Counted from the stretch's first letter, positions 1 through 9,121 are shown. The stretch: DNA of 64,000 nt from Streptomyces uncialis (GCF_036250755.1 NZ_CP109583.1:8178001-8242000); one strand, 5' to 3'. The notes: generated from the letters alone by a model not told the origin. Numbers and translations are program-made.

Positions 1-564
1 CTCGAACCGGCGCTCCCGGTCATCGGCACCGTCCCCGCGATCAAGCCCGCCGCCGCCGGTGGCGCGGCCTTCGCGATCTGGGCGACCCCCGCCACCACCG
101 GCAGCCCCTACCAGCGCGGGCTGCTCACCGAGTTCGCCGCCGGGGCCGCCGCCACCGAGGTCCCGTGCCCCGGACTCGCGGACGCCATCGAGCAGGCCGA
201 CGAGGACGCGATCGACCGCGCCGTCGCCGCCGCGGCGGCCCGCACCCCGAACGGCGTAACCGCCGTCGTCCTCGGCTGCACCCACTACGAACTGGTCGCC
301 GAACGCGTCCGCGCCGCCGTCCGCGCACCCCTCGCCCAGCTGCCCGCCGCGCCGTCCCAGCCGGTGCCCCCGCTGATCCTGCACGGCTCCGCCGGGGCCG
401 TCGCGGCCCAGGCGCTGCGCCGGATCGGGGTGAGCCCCGACCCGCAGGCGCCCCCTGTCGGATCGGTCACAGTCCTGCACAGCGGACGCCCGGCGAGCCT
501 GTCGACACGCGCCCTCGCGTATGTCGAGGGACGGCTGCTGGCCGCCGTGGGCCAGCCCCGATAG
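1..564 (+). CDS. Asp/Glu racemase-like protein, 5' truncated
   Basis: The open frame enters from the left edge and ends at a TAG, so only the C-terminal ~187 residues are present. The stretch VVLGCTHYELV matches the second catalytic-cysteine motif (GCTHY) of the glutamate/aspartate racemase family, and an upstream ATPATTGSPYQ segment resembles the family's ATxxT..S..Y region. Such cofactor-independent racemases use two cysteines; the first would lie outside the window. Glutamate racemase (MurI) supplies D-Glu for peptidoglycan, but the surrounding residues diverge from typical MurI, so a paralogue with another substrate is possible. Confidence 0.6.
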   Translation, partial: LEPALPVIGTVPAIKPAAAGGAAFAIWATPATTGSPYQRGLLTEFAAGAAATEVPCPGLADAIEQADEDAIDRAVAAAAARTPNGVTAVVLGCTHYELVAERVRAAVRAPLAQLPAAPSQPVPPLILHGSAGAVAAQALRRIGVSPDPQAPPVGSVTVLHSGRPASLSTRALAYVEGRLLAAVGQPR

Positions 565-637
565 CCTCCGGGCGCGCCCCGCCGTCACCCTCCGTGCTCC
601 CCTGCCCCCGGTGCTGTTCGTCGGTACGCTCGACAGC

Positions 638-1207
638 ATGAGGGACCACGCGCACGGCGATCGGGGCCCCACCGAGGGCCCCGACGAGATCTGGACCGGA
701 CGAGCGAGCAACCGCGTGCAGTGGCTGCTCGCCCTGGCGGGCGCCGCCTGTATCGCGCTCGGCGTCGAACTTGCTGTCGTCTCCGAGTGGGACAGCGGCG
801 TCCTCGCCCTGGTGATGTCGGTCGTCGGCTGCATCGCGGCTGGGCTGCTCGTCCTGTTCGGCACCGTGGCGTTCGTCCATGTGGCCGTGCGCGTCGACGC
901 CGACTCCCTGGAGGTCCGCTGCGGCCATATGGGACTGCCCCGGCGCCGTATCCCGCTGGCGCAGATCGTGGGTGTCGACTTCGCCCCCGCGGTCACCCCC
1001 CGGCAGTGGGGCGGCTGGGGCTACCGCTGGCGGCCCGAGATCGGTACGGCCGTGATCGTGCGCCGCGGCGAGGCCGTCGTGCTCAGCCTCGGCGACGGCC
1101 GCAAGTTCACCGTGACCGTGGACGACGCCGAGGCGGCCGTCCGGATCATCCGCGCCCGGCTCGGCCCGCCCTCCACCCCGGTCGCCCCCACAGCGGTCCG
1201 ACCCTGA
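638..1207 (+). CDS. Small membrane protein with PH-like C-terminal domain
   Basis: A 189-residue protein. Two hydrophobic segments lie near residues 28-48 and 55-85, followed by a beta-rich soluble part that begins VDADSLEVRCG and ends with a helix (AAVRIIRARL). This layout resembles bacterial PH-domain membrane proteins of actinomycetes. The ATG was chosen because the upstream extension is Arg/Pro-rich and unlike coding sequence; an in-frame GTG at 611 is an alternative, and neither has a strong Shine-Dalgarno. No function is known to me. Confidence 0.6.
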   Translation: MRDHAHGDRGPTEGPDEIWTGRASNRVQWLLALAGAACIALGVELAVVSEWDSGVLALVMSVVGCIAAGLLVLFGTVAFVHVAVRVDADSLEVRCGHMGLPRRRIPLAQIVGVDFAPAVTPRQWGGWGYRWRPEIGTAVIVRRGEAVVLSLGDGRKFTVTVDDAEAAVRIIRARLGPPSTPVAPTAVRP

Positions 1208-1289
1208 TCCACCGACCGGGGACGCCCCGCCAGGTAGGCCGCCGTCCGCCCCAGGGCGCGCGCCCCCGCATCCGTACGCGGCGTCCCGG

Positions 1290-2387
1290 TCAGTCCGGTG
1301 GCGCGGCGGCGGACGGCAGGGGCTCCGGGGACAGCGGCCGGGCCGTCGCGACCCCCGCGAGGAGCCCCGCGCCCACCGTCACCACCATGAAGCTCAGCGC
1401 GTCCCCGACCGCCGCCAGGGCCGCCAGCGCGGTGAGCGACGCTCCCGCCGTCAGCACCACACCGGTCGGCCGCGGTGAGAGCGCCAGGGCGTGCAGCACC
1501 CAGCAGAACACCGCCCCGAGCAGCGCCACCCCCACCAGCCCCTGCTCCGCGGCCTGCTGGAACAGCGCCGAATGCGGCCGTCCGTCCGGGACGACCGACT
1601 CCGCGACCGTCGGACTCAGCCCGCCGAAGAGGTTCGGACCGACCCCGGCCCACGGGTGGTCCCGTGTCATCTCCAGCGCGTCACGCCACAGCAGCACCCG
1701 GTACGGGGTGAGCTGGCCCTCCAGCGAACTCATCAGCCCGTCCGGGAGGACATCGGCCGCGACCGCCCAGGCCGCCGCCCCGACCCCCGCGACGGCGAGC
1801 CCGTAGCAGCTCAGCGCCGGGGCCCGCCGGGCCGTCCGGGCGGCGGCCGGGGAGATCAGCAGCACCCCGGCGCACAGGGTCAGCCCCGCGAGCGAGTCGA
1901 GGAGCAGGGCGCTCAGCGTCACCAGCACGGCGAGCGTCCACAGCGCGCGGCGGGCCCCGCGGTGCCGTGCCGCCCACGCCGCGCAGCAGGCCGCGCCGGT
2001 GGCCAGCGCGAGCAGAGCCGCCGCCGCGCCCCCGTGGCCCAGCGGCGAGGAACCCTCGGGGGCGGCCCGCAGATGCGGGAGGAGGAAGGCGAGGACGGCA
2101 CCGGCGAGCGCGCCGACGGCCGGGGCGCCCACCGGGAACACGGCCCCGAAGATCCGGCCCGCGGCATAGGCGGCGGCCATCGCGAGGACGGCGAGCAGCA
2201 GTCCCTCGGGCCGTCCGCCGGTCGCCGCCGCGGTCATCAGCGCCCAGCCGGAACAGGCCGCAAGCAGGATCATGCCGACCGCGTCGGACGTGGGGCCGTG
2301 CGCGTCGGCCGCCCGTACCGTGCTCGCGGCGGACCGCTCGGCCGTGCCGCTCCCGCGCGCTGTCCCCGCGCGCCCCGCAGACCCCAT
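1290..2387 (-). CDS. O-antigen ligase-like polytopic membrane protein
   Basis: About 365 residues, mostly hydrophobic, with roughly ten predicted membrane segments. Near the C-terminal third sits a Wzy_C/O-antigen-ligase signature: LLWRDALEMTRDHPWAGVGP, then an HSALFQQAAEQGLVG stretch. In this family that loop carries the Arg and His used to transfer or polymerise undecaprenyl-linked sugars outside the membrane. The start was set at the ATG preceded by a GGGGGG ribosome site; the longer frame upstream adds only Arg-rich sequence. In a Gram-positive, the likely substrate is an exopolysaccharide or wall glycan, but this is inference. Confidence 0.7.
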   Translation of the reverse strand: MGSAGRAGTARGSGTAERSAASTVRAADAHGPTSDAVGMILLAACSGWALMTAAATGGRPEGLLLAVLAMAAAYAAGRIFGAVFPVGAPAVGALAGAVLAFLLPHLRAAPEGSSPLGHGGAAAALLALATGAACCAAWAARHRGARRALWTLAVLVTLSALLLDSLAGLTLCAGVLLISPAAARTARRAPALSCYGLAVAGVGAAAWAVAADVLPDGLMSSLEGQLTPYRVLLWRDALEMTRDHPWAGVGPNLFGGLSPTVAESVVPDGRPHSALFQQAAEQGLVGVALLGAVFCWVLHALALSPRPTGVVLTAGASLTALAALAAVGDALSFMVVTVGAGLLAGVATARPLSPEPLPSAAAPPD

Positions 2388-2584
2388 CCGTCGCCCCCCG
2401 ACGTCATGACGGGCCCCGGCGGCGGACCCCCTCCGGCCGTTCGTCCAGGGCTGCGGCACACGGTAACCGCTGGTACCGGCTTTGGGCACTCCCCGTGCCG
2501 ACCTCGTCCGGTTCGCCACGGGCCCCTTCCCGGGGGCGCCTTGCCCCCGGGAGGTATCCGGGACCCGACCCGTAGACTCGCGGG

Positions 2585-4219
2585 GTGACCGTCACCGCCA
2601 CCCCGCCAGACGAGCCGGAGCGGCCCGGCGCGACCGAGGCGGCCTCCACGCGCGCGTCCCGTGCCGTACACCGGCTCCTGCCCACCCTCGTCGCCGCGCT
2701 CTCCGGCGTACTGCTCTATGTGAGCTTCCCGCCGCGCACCCTGTGGTGGCTCGCGCTGCCCGCCTTCGCCGGGCTCGGCTGGGCGGTGCGCGGGCGGTCC
2801 TGGAAGGCCGGGCTCGGCCTCGGCTACGTCTTCGGGCTCGGGTTCCTGCTGCCGCTGCTGGTGTGGACCGGGGTCGAGGTGGGCCCCGGCCCGTGGGTGG
2901 CGCTGGTGGCCATCGAGGCCCTCTTCGTCGGTCTCGTCGGCGCCGGGGCCGCGCTGGTGTCCCGGCTGCCGGGCTGGCCGCTGTGGGCCGCCGCCCTGTG
3001 GATCGCCGGTGAGGCGGCACGCGCGCGCGTGCCGTTCGAGGGCTTCCCCTGGGGCAAGGTCGCCTTCGGCCAGGCCGACGGCGCGTTCCTGCCGCTCGCC
3101 GCCCTCGGCGGCACCCCGGTCCTCGGCTTCGCCGTCGCCCTGTGCGGCTTCGGGCTGTACGAGGCGGTACGGCTGGCCGCCGACGCCCGGGGCGGCCGGA
3201 GCGTACGCCGGGCCGCCGCCGTCGCCGCCGCGGTGGCCGTGGTCCTCCCGCTCGCCGCCGCCTTCGCCGCGCGTCCGCTCGTCGGCGCGGAGGCCGAGGA
3301 CGGCACGGCGACCGTCGCCGTGATCCAGGGCAACGTCCCGCGGATGGGCCTGGACTTCAACGCCCAGCGCCGGGCCGTCCTCGACCACCATGTCAAGGAG
3401 ACCGTGCGGCTCGCGGACGAGGTGCGGGCGGGCCGCGCGAAGCAGCCCGACTTCGTGCTGTGGCCGGAGAACTCGTCCGACATCGACCCGTTCCGCAACG
3501 ACGACGCGCGCGAGGCGATCGATCGGGCCGTCACCGCCATCGGGGCACCGGTCTCCGTCGGCGCGGTCGTCGAGTCGGACGACGGCCGGCTGCTGAACGA
3601 GCAGGTCCTGTGGGACCCGGACAAGGGACCCGTCGACACCTACGACAAGCGGCAGATCCAGCCGTTCGGCGAGTACATCCCGCTGCGCTCGGTCATCAGC
3701 GTCTTCAGCAGCGACGTCGACATGGTCCGCAAGGACTTCAGCCGGGGCTCGGAACCGGGCGTCTTCACGATGGCGGGCACCCGGGTCGGGATCGCCACCT
3801 GTTACGAGGCGGCCTTCGACTGGGCGGTGCGCGACACCGTCACGGGCGGCGCCCAACTGCTGTCGGTACCGAGCAACAACGCCACCTTCGGGCGCAGCGA
3901 GATGACCTACCAGCAGCTCGCGATGTCCCGTATCCGCGCGGTCGAGCACAGCCGTACGGTCGCCGTACCGGTCACCAGCGGCGTCAGCGCCGTGATCATG
4001 CCGGACGGCCGGGTCGTGGACCGCACCCGGATGTTCACCGCGGACTCGCTGGTGGCCGAGGTGCCGCTGCGCTCGTCGCGGACGCCCGCGACCCGGCTGG
4101 GCACGGCACCGGAGGCGGTGCTGGTCCTGATCGCGGCGGGGGGCCTCGGCTGGACGGCGGCGCGTGCCGCGCGGGCCCGCGCGGCACGTACGGGAGAGCG
4201 CTCCCCGGCTCGTGTCTGA
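2585..4219 (+). CDS. lnt: Apolipoprotein N-acyltransferase
   Basis: 544 residues, with several membrane segments in residues ~30-235 and a nitrilase-fold domain after ~240. The nitrilase triad of Lnt can be read: Glu295 in LWPENSSD, Lys355 in YDKRQIQPFGEYIPL and Cys406 in IATCYEAAF. Lnt adds the third acyl chain to the N-terminal cysteine of lipoproteins at the outer membrane face. Actinomycetes often carry one or two homologues, and some fuse it to dolichol-phosphate mannose synthase; here it stands alone. Several lipobox proteins in this window are possible clients. The start is a GTG. Confidence 0.92.
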   Translation: MTVTATPPDEPERPGATEAASTRASRAVHRLLPTLVAALSGVLLYVSFPPRTLWWLALPAFAGLGWAVRGRSWKAGLGLGYVFGLGFLLPLLVWTGVEVGPGPWVALVAIEALFVGLVGAGAALVSRLPGWPLWAAALWIAGEAARARVPFEGFPWGKVAFGQADGAFLPLAALGGTPVLGFAVALCGFGLYEAVRLAADARGGRSVRRAAAVAAAVAVVLPLAAAFAARPLVGAEAEDGTATVAVIQGNVPRMGLDFNAQRRAVLDHHVKETVRLADEVRAGRAKQPDFVLWPENSSDIDPFRNDDAREAIDRAVTAIGAPVSVGAVVESDDGRLLNEQVLWDPDKGPVDTYDKRQIQPFGEYIPLRSVISVFSSDVDMVRKDFSRGSEPGVFTMAGTRVGIATCYEAAFDWAVRDTVTGGAQLLSVPSNNATFGRSEMTYQQLAMSRIRAVEHSRTVAVPVTSGVSAVIMPDGRVVDRTRMFTADSLVAEVPLRSSRTPATRLGTAPEAVLVLIAAGGLGWTAARAARARAARTGERSPARV

Positions 4220-4315
4220 CGGTTCGCGGCCAGGTGCGGTGCCGGGCGTCGCGGGCCGCGCGGCGCGTCCGGGAGAGTGATCCCGGGGGCCTTGAGCAGG
4301 CCCTAGGGTCGGGAC

Positions 4316-4789
4316 ATGGCTACTCCTGACTTCATCCGTGAACTCCGTACCACCGCCGGGCACCAGCTGTTGTGGCTTCCCGGGGTCACCGCGATCGTCG
4401 TGGACGACGACGACCGCGTCCTGCTCGGACGCCGCAGCGACACCGGTGAGTGGGCGGTGATCGGCGGTATCCCGGAGCCGGGGGAGCAGCCCGCCGTGTG
4501 CGCGGTGCGTGAGGTGTACGAGGAGACCGCGGTGCACTGCGTCGCGGAACGCGTCCTCCTGGTGCAGGCGTTGTCGCCGGTGCGGTACGACAACGGCGAT
4601 GTGTGCCAGTACATGGACATCACGTTCCGCTGCCGGGCCGTCGGCGGGGAGGCCCGGGTCAACGACGACGAGTCGCTGGAGGTCGGCTGGTTCGCCGTCG
4701 ACTCGCTGCCGGAGCTGGGGGAGTCGACGCTGCTGCGGATCAAGCTGGCGTTCTCGGACGACCCGGCGTGGTTCGAACCCGTGGAGTGA
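4316..4789 (+). CDS. Nudix hydrolase
   Basis: 157 residues with a complete Nudix box: GGIPEPGEQPAVCAVREVYE followed by ETAV, matching GX5EX7REUXEEXGU except for the penultimate Gly. The glutamates of REVYEE bind the divalent metal. The fold hydrolyses nucleoside diphosphates linked to another moiety; the substrate cannot be told from sequence. The N-terminal HQLLWLPGVTAIVVDDDDRV is the usual first strand of small actinobacterial Nudix enzymes. It is monocistronic, convergent with the SGNH lipoprotein gene downstream. Confidence 0.9.
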   Translation: MATPDFIRELRTTAGHQLLWLPGVTAIVVDDDDRVLLGRRSDTGEWAVIGGIPEPGEQPAVCAVREVYEETAVHCVAERVLLVQALSPVRYDNGDVCQYMDITFRCRAVGGEARVNDDESLEVGWFAVDSLPELGESTLLRIKLAFSDDPAWFEPVE

Positions 4790-4855
4790 ACCGGTCCCGC
4801 ACAGCCGTCACCCACATGGGTGCATCGGGAGCGCGGGGGACCGTGGCGCGCGGGC

Positions 4856-5800
4856 TCAGCGCCGGTGCTCCGCCACCGTGGCCGTGATGGCGCGCGCGAT
4901 CCGGGTGATACCGGGGGAGGGGACCGGACACGGCCTCGACCGGGGGGTCGTGGGTGCCAGACAGAAGTGCAGATAGTCGTCGTCGCGGTGCAGCGCGGTA
5001 CGGTCCCGGGCCCGGTCGGTGCAGGCTCCCGCCGTCGTCCGCTCCCGCTCGGTGCAGGGCAGGTACTGGGTCCAGGTGTGGCGGGCGCCGGGCGCGCTGA
5101 CCGCCGCGCCCGCGTCGGCCAGGAGCTCCCCGGTGTCCCGCGCGCGTTCCGCGTACACGGCGTTGACCTCGCGGACACGGTCCGGGGTGATCGGGTCCGG
5201 CCCCTGGAGCACCCAGACGCTCCGGGGCGGCGTCATCCCCGCGCGGCGGGCGGCGGCGGAGATCTGCCCGGACAGCCGCCCGGCGTCGGCCGCGTAGCGC
5301 TGGAAGTACGCCGCGGGGGACGCCTCGTGGGTGAGGCCGCCCATACAGGGCGTGTATCCCCAGGAGTTGCCCCAGAACTGGAGCACCACATAGTCGGGCC
5401 GCTCCTTGACGACGAGCGTCGCCGCCTTGTGCTCCGTGGGGACGAGGGAGTCCTCGCCGGTGCCCTCCAGGTAGTCGCACAGTGTGGTGCCCGACCGGGG
5501 CGCGCTGGTGTACCGCGCCCCGAGCTCGTCCCGCAGTTGCTTCCCGAGCACGTCCTGGTTCTCCATGGCGAGCGAGTCGCCGAGGTACAGCACCCGGGGG
5601 CCCTTCCTGGGGGTGGGGGAGGGCCGGGGCGGCCGGGTGGCCTCGGGTGACGCGGCGGGCCGCTGCTGGGTGGTGGCCGGCGGACGGCCGGTCTCCTCGC
5701 GGGTGGGGGCGGGCGGCGCGGCGGCCGGTGACGACGGGTCCCCGCAGCCGGTGAGCAGCAGCAGCCCGAGCACGGGGACGACGGCCCATGGCTTCCGCAT
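4856..5800 (-). CDS. SGNH/GDSL-type hydrolase lipoprotein
   Basis: 314 residues. The N-terminus has a lipoprotein signal with lipobox LLTGC (Cys19), then an Ala/Pro/Thr-rich linker to ~70. The catalytic domain opens with LYLGDSLA (nucleophile Ser in GDSL-like block I) and closes with DDYLHFC, which supplies the Asp-x-x-His pair of SGNH esterases. An SGNH lipoprotein on the outer membrane face may deacylate glycans or lipids; the substrate is unknown. Confidence 0.8.
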   Translation of the reverse strand: MRKPWAVVPVLGLLLLTGCGDPSSPAAAPPAPTREETGRPPATTQQRPAASPEATRPPRPSPTPRKGPRVLYLGDSLAMENQDVLGKQLRDELGARYTSAPRSGTTLCDYLEGTGEDSLVPTEHKAATLVVKERPDYVVLQFWGNSWGYTPCMGGLTHEASPAAYFQRYAADAGRLSGQISAAARRAGMTPPRSVWVLQGPDPITPDRVREVNAVYAERARDTGELLADAGAAVSAPGARHTWTQYLPCTERERTTAGACTDRARDRTALHRDDDYLHFCLAPTTPRSRPCPVPSPGITRIARAITATVAEHRR

Positions 5801-6164
5801 GCGGTAACCCCCGGTAAGTGTCAGCGGAACGGTCCCTCAGGCAAACACACGCCCCCGAGCCGTGAAAGTGCGGATCGCGCCACGCGAGGCATGGGTTTTC
5901 AGCCACGCGCGGGCGGTACGGGAGTGCCGGTACGGGATCGCCTCGCACCGGGTCGGCGTCAGCGTCGCGTAAGCGCCGGGCCGATCGCCGTATGCGACGC
6001 GTCAGGGGACGCGGGACCCCCGGGTCCGCCGCCCTAGCGTCGGCGGCGCGGCCCCGGCGGCGGACGCCCGGCACACGCCCATCGCCTCGTCCCCGACCGC
6101 CCCATGGCCGATCCCCGCCCCCCGCTTCCCGCCCCCCGTATCCCGTATCCCGAGGAGCATTTCC
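5801..6164. other. Intergenic region between SGNH lipoprotein and kdp genes
   Basis: This 364-base divergent gap has no convincing gene. It must hold the promoters of both flanking genes. Its right end carries a strong ribosome site (GAGGAG) for the tiny ORF described next. I see no clear riboswitch or palindrome in it. Confidence 0.5.
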
Positions 6165-6197
6165 ATGGCAGTACTCCGGCCGGAGCGCGCACGATGA
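6165..6197 (+). CDS. Ten-codon upstream ORF coupled to kdpC
   Basis: ATG at 6165 follows a GAGGAG ribosome site by about 8 bases and encodes MAVLRPERAR before a TGA at 6195-6197. That TGA overlaps the ATG at 6194 (ATGA), from which the KdpC-like frame reads. The kdpC ATG itself has only a weak ribosome site, so translation is probably coupled to this mini-ORF. It could be a leader peptide, a relic of a lost upstream gene or a simple coupling device. No peptide function is inferred. Confidence 0.45.
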   Translation: MAVLRPERAR

Positions 6198-7120
6198 CGC
6201 CCTCCGGTGGCGGGCCACCGCCCCCGCGCCGATTCCCCGCGCCGCCCGCGTGGGCCGCCCGGCACCTCGTCGCGGTACGGGTCGTCCTCGTCCTGACGCT
6301 GCTCGTCGGCCTCGGGTATCCGCTCGCCATGACCGCCGCGGCCCGGCTGCCCGGACTGCGGGACGCGGCCCAGGGCTCACCGCTCACCGGTCCCGGCGGC
6401 GAACACCTCGGCAGCACGCTGATCGGCCAGTCGTTCACGGACCCCGACGGCACCCCGCTGCCCGGCCGGTTCCAGCCCCGCCCCTCGCACGCGGGGGACG
6501 GCTACGACGCGCTGGCGTCCGGCGCCGGGAACCTCGGACCGGAGTCCACGGTCGACACACCGCCCACCGGCGGCGAGCCGGGCACCCCGGCGCTGCTCAC
6601 CCAGGTCTGCGCGCGCAGCAAGGCGATCGGGCAGCGGGAAGGCGTCGACGGGTCCCGCCCCTACTGCACCGCCGACGGCGTCGGCGCGGTGCTCGGGGTG
6701 TTCCGCGCGGACGGCGCCACCGGCACCGCCACCCGGGTCGTGAGCCTCAACCAGCCCTGTCCCGCCCGCCCGTTCCGCGCCCGCTACGAAGGGGTCCCGG
6801 TCGAGTGCGCCCGCCCCGGCGAGGACCACTCGGCGGCCGTCGTCACCCCCGTCCGGGGCGGCGCGCCCGCCCGGCCCCGTGTCCCCGGGGACGCGGTCAC
6901 CGCGAGCGGCAGCGGACTCGACCCCCACATCAGCCCCGGCTACGCCCGGCTCCAGACCCCACGGGTGGCCAGGGAACGGGGCATCGGCGAGGACGTCGTA
7001 CGGGCCCTGGTCGCCGGCTGCACCACCGGACGCCCGCTCGGTGTGCTCGGGGAACCCACGGTGAACGTCGTCCGGCTGAACGCGGAGCTCGACCGCGTCC
7101 GTCCCGGCGAAGGGGGCTGA
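6194..7120 (+). CDS. kdpC: KdpC-like potassium-transport ATPase subunit
   Basis: About 308 residues from the coupled ATG, longer than usual KdpC (~190-220). One N-terminal membrane helix (VRVVLVLTLLVGLGYPLAMT) is followed by the family blocks STLIGQSF, the F.PRPS region (FQPRPSH), ASGAGNLGPES, VTASGSGLDPHIS, PRVARERG and LGEPTVNVVRLN. The extra length lies in an insert of ~90 residues between NLGPES and VTASGSG that contains several cysteines. KdpC is normally the inner subunit of the KdpFABC K+ pump and helps couple KdpA to KdpB. Here it precedes kdpA and no kdpB lies near, an unusual order. A start at 6104 is open but has no ribosome site. Confidence 0.85.
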   Translation: MTPSGGGPPPPRRFPAPPAWAARHLVAVRVVLVLTLLVGLGYPLAMTAAARLPGLRDAAQGSPLTGPGGEHLGSTLIGQSFTDPDGTPLPGRFQPRPSHAGDGYDALASGAGNLGPESTVDTPPTGGEPGTPALLTQVCARSKAIGQREGVDGSRPYCTADGVGAVLGVFRADGATGTATRVVSLNQPCPARPFRARYEGVPVECARPGEDHSAAVVTPVRGGAPARPRVPGDAVTASGSGLDPHISPGYARLQTPRVARERGIGEDVVRALVAGCTTGRPLGVLGEPTVNVVRLNAELDRVRPGEGG

Positions 7121-7121
7121 C

Positions 7122-8771
7122 ATGCACGGCTGGCTCCAGGCCGCCCTCGTCGTCGCCGTGGTGGTGGGACTGCATGTCCCGCTCGGCGACCATATGGCCC
7201 GGGTCCTCGGCGGGGCACGCCACACCCGGGCGGAGCGGGTGCTGTACCGGTTCCTCGGTGTCGACCCGGACCGCGAACAGCACTGGCGGCACTATCTGTC
7301 CGCCGTGCTCGCGTTCACCACGGCCGGGATCGCCGCGCTGTTCGCGCTCTTCACCTGGCAGCACGAACTGCCCTGGTCCACCGGCCACGACGGCATGCCG
7401 TGGCGGCTCGCCCTGCACACCGCCGTCAGCTTCACCACCAACACCAGCTGGCAGAACTACGCGGCCGAGGACACCACCGGCCATCTCGCCGTGATGGCGG
7501 GCCTCGGCACCCAGGCGTTCGCCTCGGCAGCCGTCGGGATATGTGTGGCGCTCGCGCTGATCCGGGGGCTGATCCGGCAAGGAGGGGACGCACTCGGGAA
7601 CTTCTGGGTCGACCTGACCCGTACCGTGTTCCGCGTCCTGCTGCCGCTCGCCGCCGTCGCCGGGCTGTTGTTCATCGCGCTCGGGGTACCGCAGACCCTC
7701 GGCGCCCCGCAGCCGGTGACCACCGTCGCGGGCGGTACGCAGGTCCTGCCCGGCGGCCCGGTGGGCTCCTGGGAGTCGGTCAAGCTGTTGTCGGGGGACG
7801 GTGGCGGCTTCTTCAACGCGAGCAGCGCGCATCCCTACGAGAACCCCTCGGCGTGGTCCAACGCGCTGTCGGCCGTGCTGATGCTGCTGATCCCGACCGC
7901 GTTCGTCCGCACCTACGGACGGCTCATCGGTTCGACCCGGCAGAGCTGGACCCTGCTCGCCGTCGTCGGTGTGCTCTTCGGGCTGCTCGCCACCGCCGCG
8001 ACCCTGGCACAGGGCGCCGGGGGCGGGACGGTCACCGAGGCGGTCGGCGGTCAGTACGAGGGGACCGAGACCCGGATCGGTGTCCCGGGCTCCACCCTGT
8101 TCGGGATCGCGGCCACCGCGAGCGCGGACGGCGCGGGAGGCTCCTCGTACGACAGTTTCTCCGCGTTGGGGGGCGGGGTGCTGCTCAGCGCGATGATGCT
8201 CGGTGAGATCGCCCCGGGTGGTACCGGCAGCGGGCTGTACGGGCTGCTGATCGCGGTGCTGGTGGCCATGTTCGTCGGCGGACTGATGGTCGGCCGGACG
8301 CCCGAGTACCTCGGCAAGCGGCTGGGGTGGCGGGAGATGCGGTTCGTCGCCCTGTACACGCTGGTCGCCCCCGTCACGATCCTGTCCTGCGCCGCCCTCG
8401 CGGTCGCGCTGGGGCCCGGGGTCTCGTCGATGGACGAGCCGGGACCGCACGGGCTGACCGAACTGGTCTACGCGTACACGTCCGGTGTGGTGAGCAACGG
8501 CAGCGCGATGGCGGGCTTCGACGGCACCACCGACTTCCATCAACTGCTGATGACCGCGGCGATGCTGATCGGCCGCTATCTGCCGATGGTGTTCCTGCTG
8601 GCCCTCGCCGGGCGGCTGGCGCGCCTGACTCCGTCGGCGGTCACCTCCGGCACCCTTCGGGCCCGCGGCGCGGCCTTCGTGGTCCTCGCGACCGGTTCCG
8701 CGCTGATCCTGGCCCTGCTCAACTTCCTGCCCGTCCTGTCGCTGGGCCCGCTGGCGGAAGGTCTGGGGTGA
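7122..8771 (+). CDS. kdpA: KdpA-like potassium channel subunit, divergent filter
   Basis: 549 residues with about ten membrane segments, starting one base after the kdpC stop. The four pore-loop regions can be found: TTNTSWQNY, SGDGGGFFNASSAHPYENP, GEIAPGGTGSGLYG and SGVVSNGSAMAGF. Typical KdpA has TNTNWQ, GTNGGGFFNANSAHPFENP, a similar third loop, and NNNGSAFAG. So loop 2 has GTN replaced by SGD and loop 4 has NNN replaced by VSN. KdpA normally binds K+ and needs the P-type ATPase KdpB, which is absent here. It may pair with a kdpB elsewhere or act without one. Confidence 0.88.
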   Translation: MHGWLQAALVVAVVVGLHVPLGDHMARVLGGARHTRAERVLYRFLGVDPDREQHWRHYLSAVLAFTTAGIAALFALFTWQHELPWSTGHDGMPWRLALHTAVSFTTNTSWQNYAAEDTTGHLAVMAGLGTQAFASAAVGICVALALIRGLIRQGGDALGNFWVDLTRTVFRVLLPLAAVAGLLFIALGVPQTLGAPQPVTTVAGGTQVLPGGPVGSWESVKLLSGDGGGFFNASSAHPYENPSAWSNALSAVLMLLIPTAFVRTYGRLIGSTRQSWTLLAVVGVLFGLLATAATLAQGAGGGTVTEAVGGQYEGTETRIGVPGSTLFGIAATASADGAGGSSYDSFSALGGGVLLSAMMLGEIAPGGTGSGLYGLLIAVLVAMFVGGLMVGRTPEYLGKRLGWREMRFVALYTLVAPVTILSCAALAVALGPGVSSMDEPGPHGLTELVYAYTSGVVSNGSAMAGFDGTTDFHQLLMTAAMLIGRYLPMVFLLALAGRLARLTPSAVTSGTLRARGAAFVVLATGSALILALLNFLPVLSLGPLAEGLG

Positions 8772-9121
8772 GCTGCCGGGGTGCGCGGGGGAGCGGACGG
8801 CATGTGCGAGAGAGCGACACGTCCCCATATATGAGCAGGACAGGGTGAGTTGCGCGAAAGGCGCGGCGTATTGCCGCCATATCCCGTGCACCGTGCGGTG
8901 GTTGGTGGGTCGGGAGGGCCGCCGGAAGCTATTTGTGGCCGGATTCCGGTGACCTAATTGGTCTAAACCCTTGACTGGTACAGACCAAGGCGATTGAGTG
9001 GCAGCCCACCCCCCACAGCGGTCCGCCCGTCGCGTATCAGCCGCCCCCAACCGGCAGTGCGCGGGACCCACTCCGTCCCCTGTCACGGGCGAGGCCGTAC
9101 GCGCAACGAGGAGTAGATCGC
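8772..9121. other. Intergenic region upstream of chitinase
   Basis: This 350-base gap holds no gene that I can support. Its right half carries the chitinase promoter with two DasR-like sites. The left part contains the 3' flank of kdpA. Confidence 0.5.
8959..8987 (+). promoter_or_regulatory. Two DasR-like operators in chitinase promoter
   Basis: TGGTCTAAACCC (8959-8970) and TGGTACAGACCA (8976-8987) each match the 12-base core TGGTCTAGACCA at 10 positions. They are spaced 17 bases start to start. A TTGACT at 8971-8976 can serve as -35. Such direct repeats overlapping the -35 are known from Streptomyces chitinase promoters, where the GntR-type regulator DasR responds to amino-sugar phosphates. 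Confidence 0.7.

Noticed and set aside
2270..4537. 755-codon open frame on the minus strand over lnt and the Nudix gene
   Set aside because: It is antisense to a clear Lnt with its full catalytic triad; long antisense frames are expected in such GC-rich DNA. Its composition is Arg/Gly/Asp-rich without domains.
6930..9086. 718-codon minus-strand frame over kdpA
   Set aside because: Antisense to a well-conserved KdpA and made of Gly/Arg/Gln-rich sequence with no domain.
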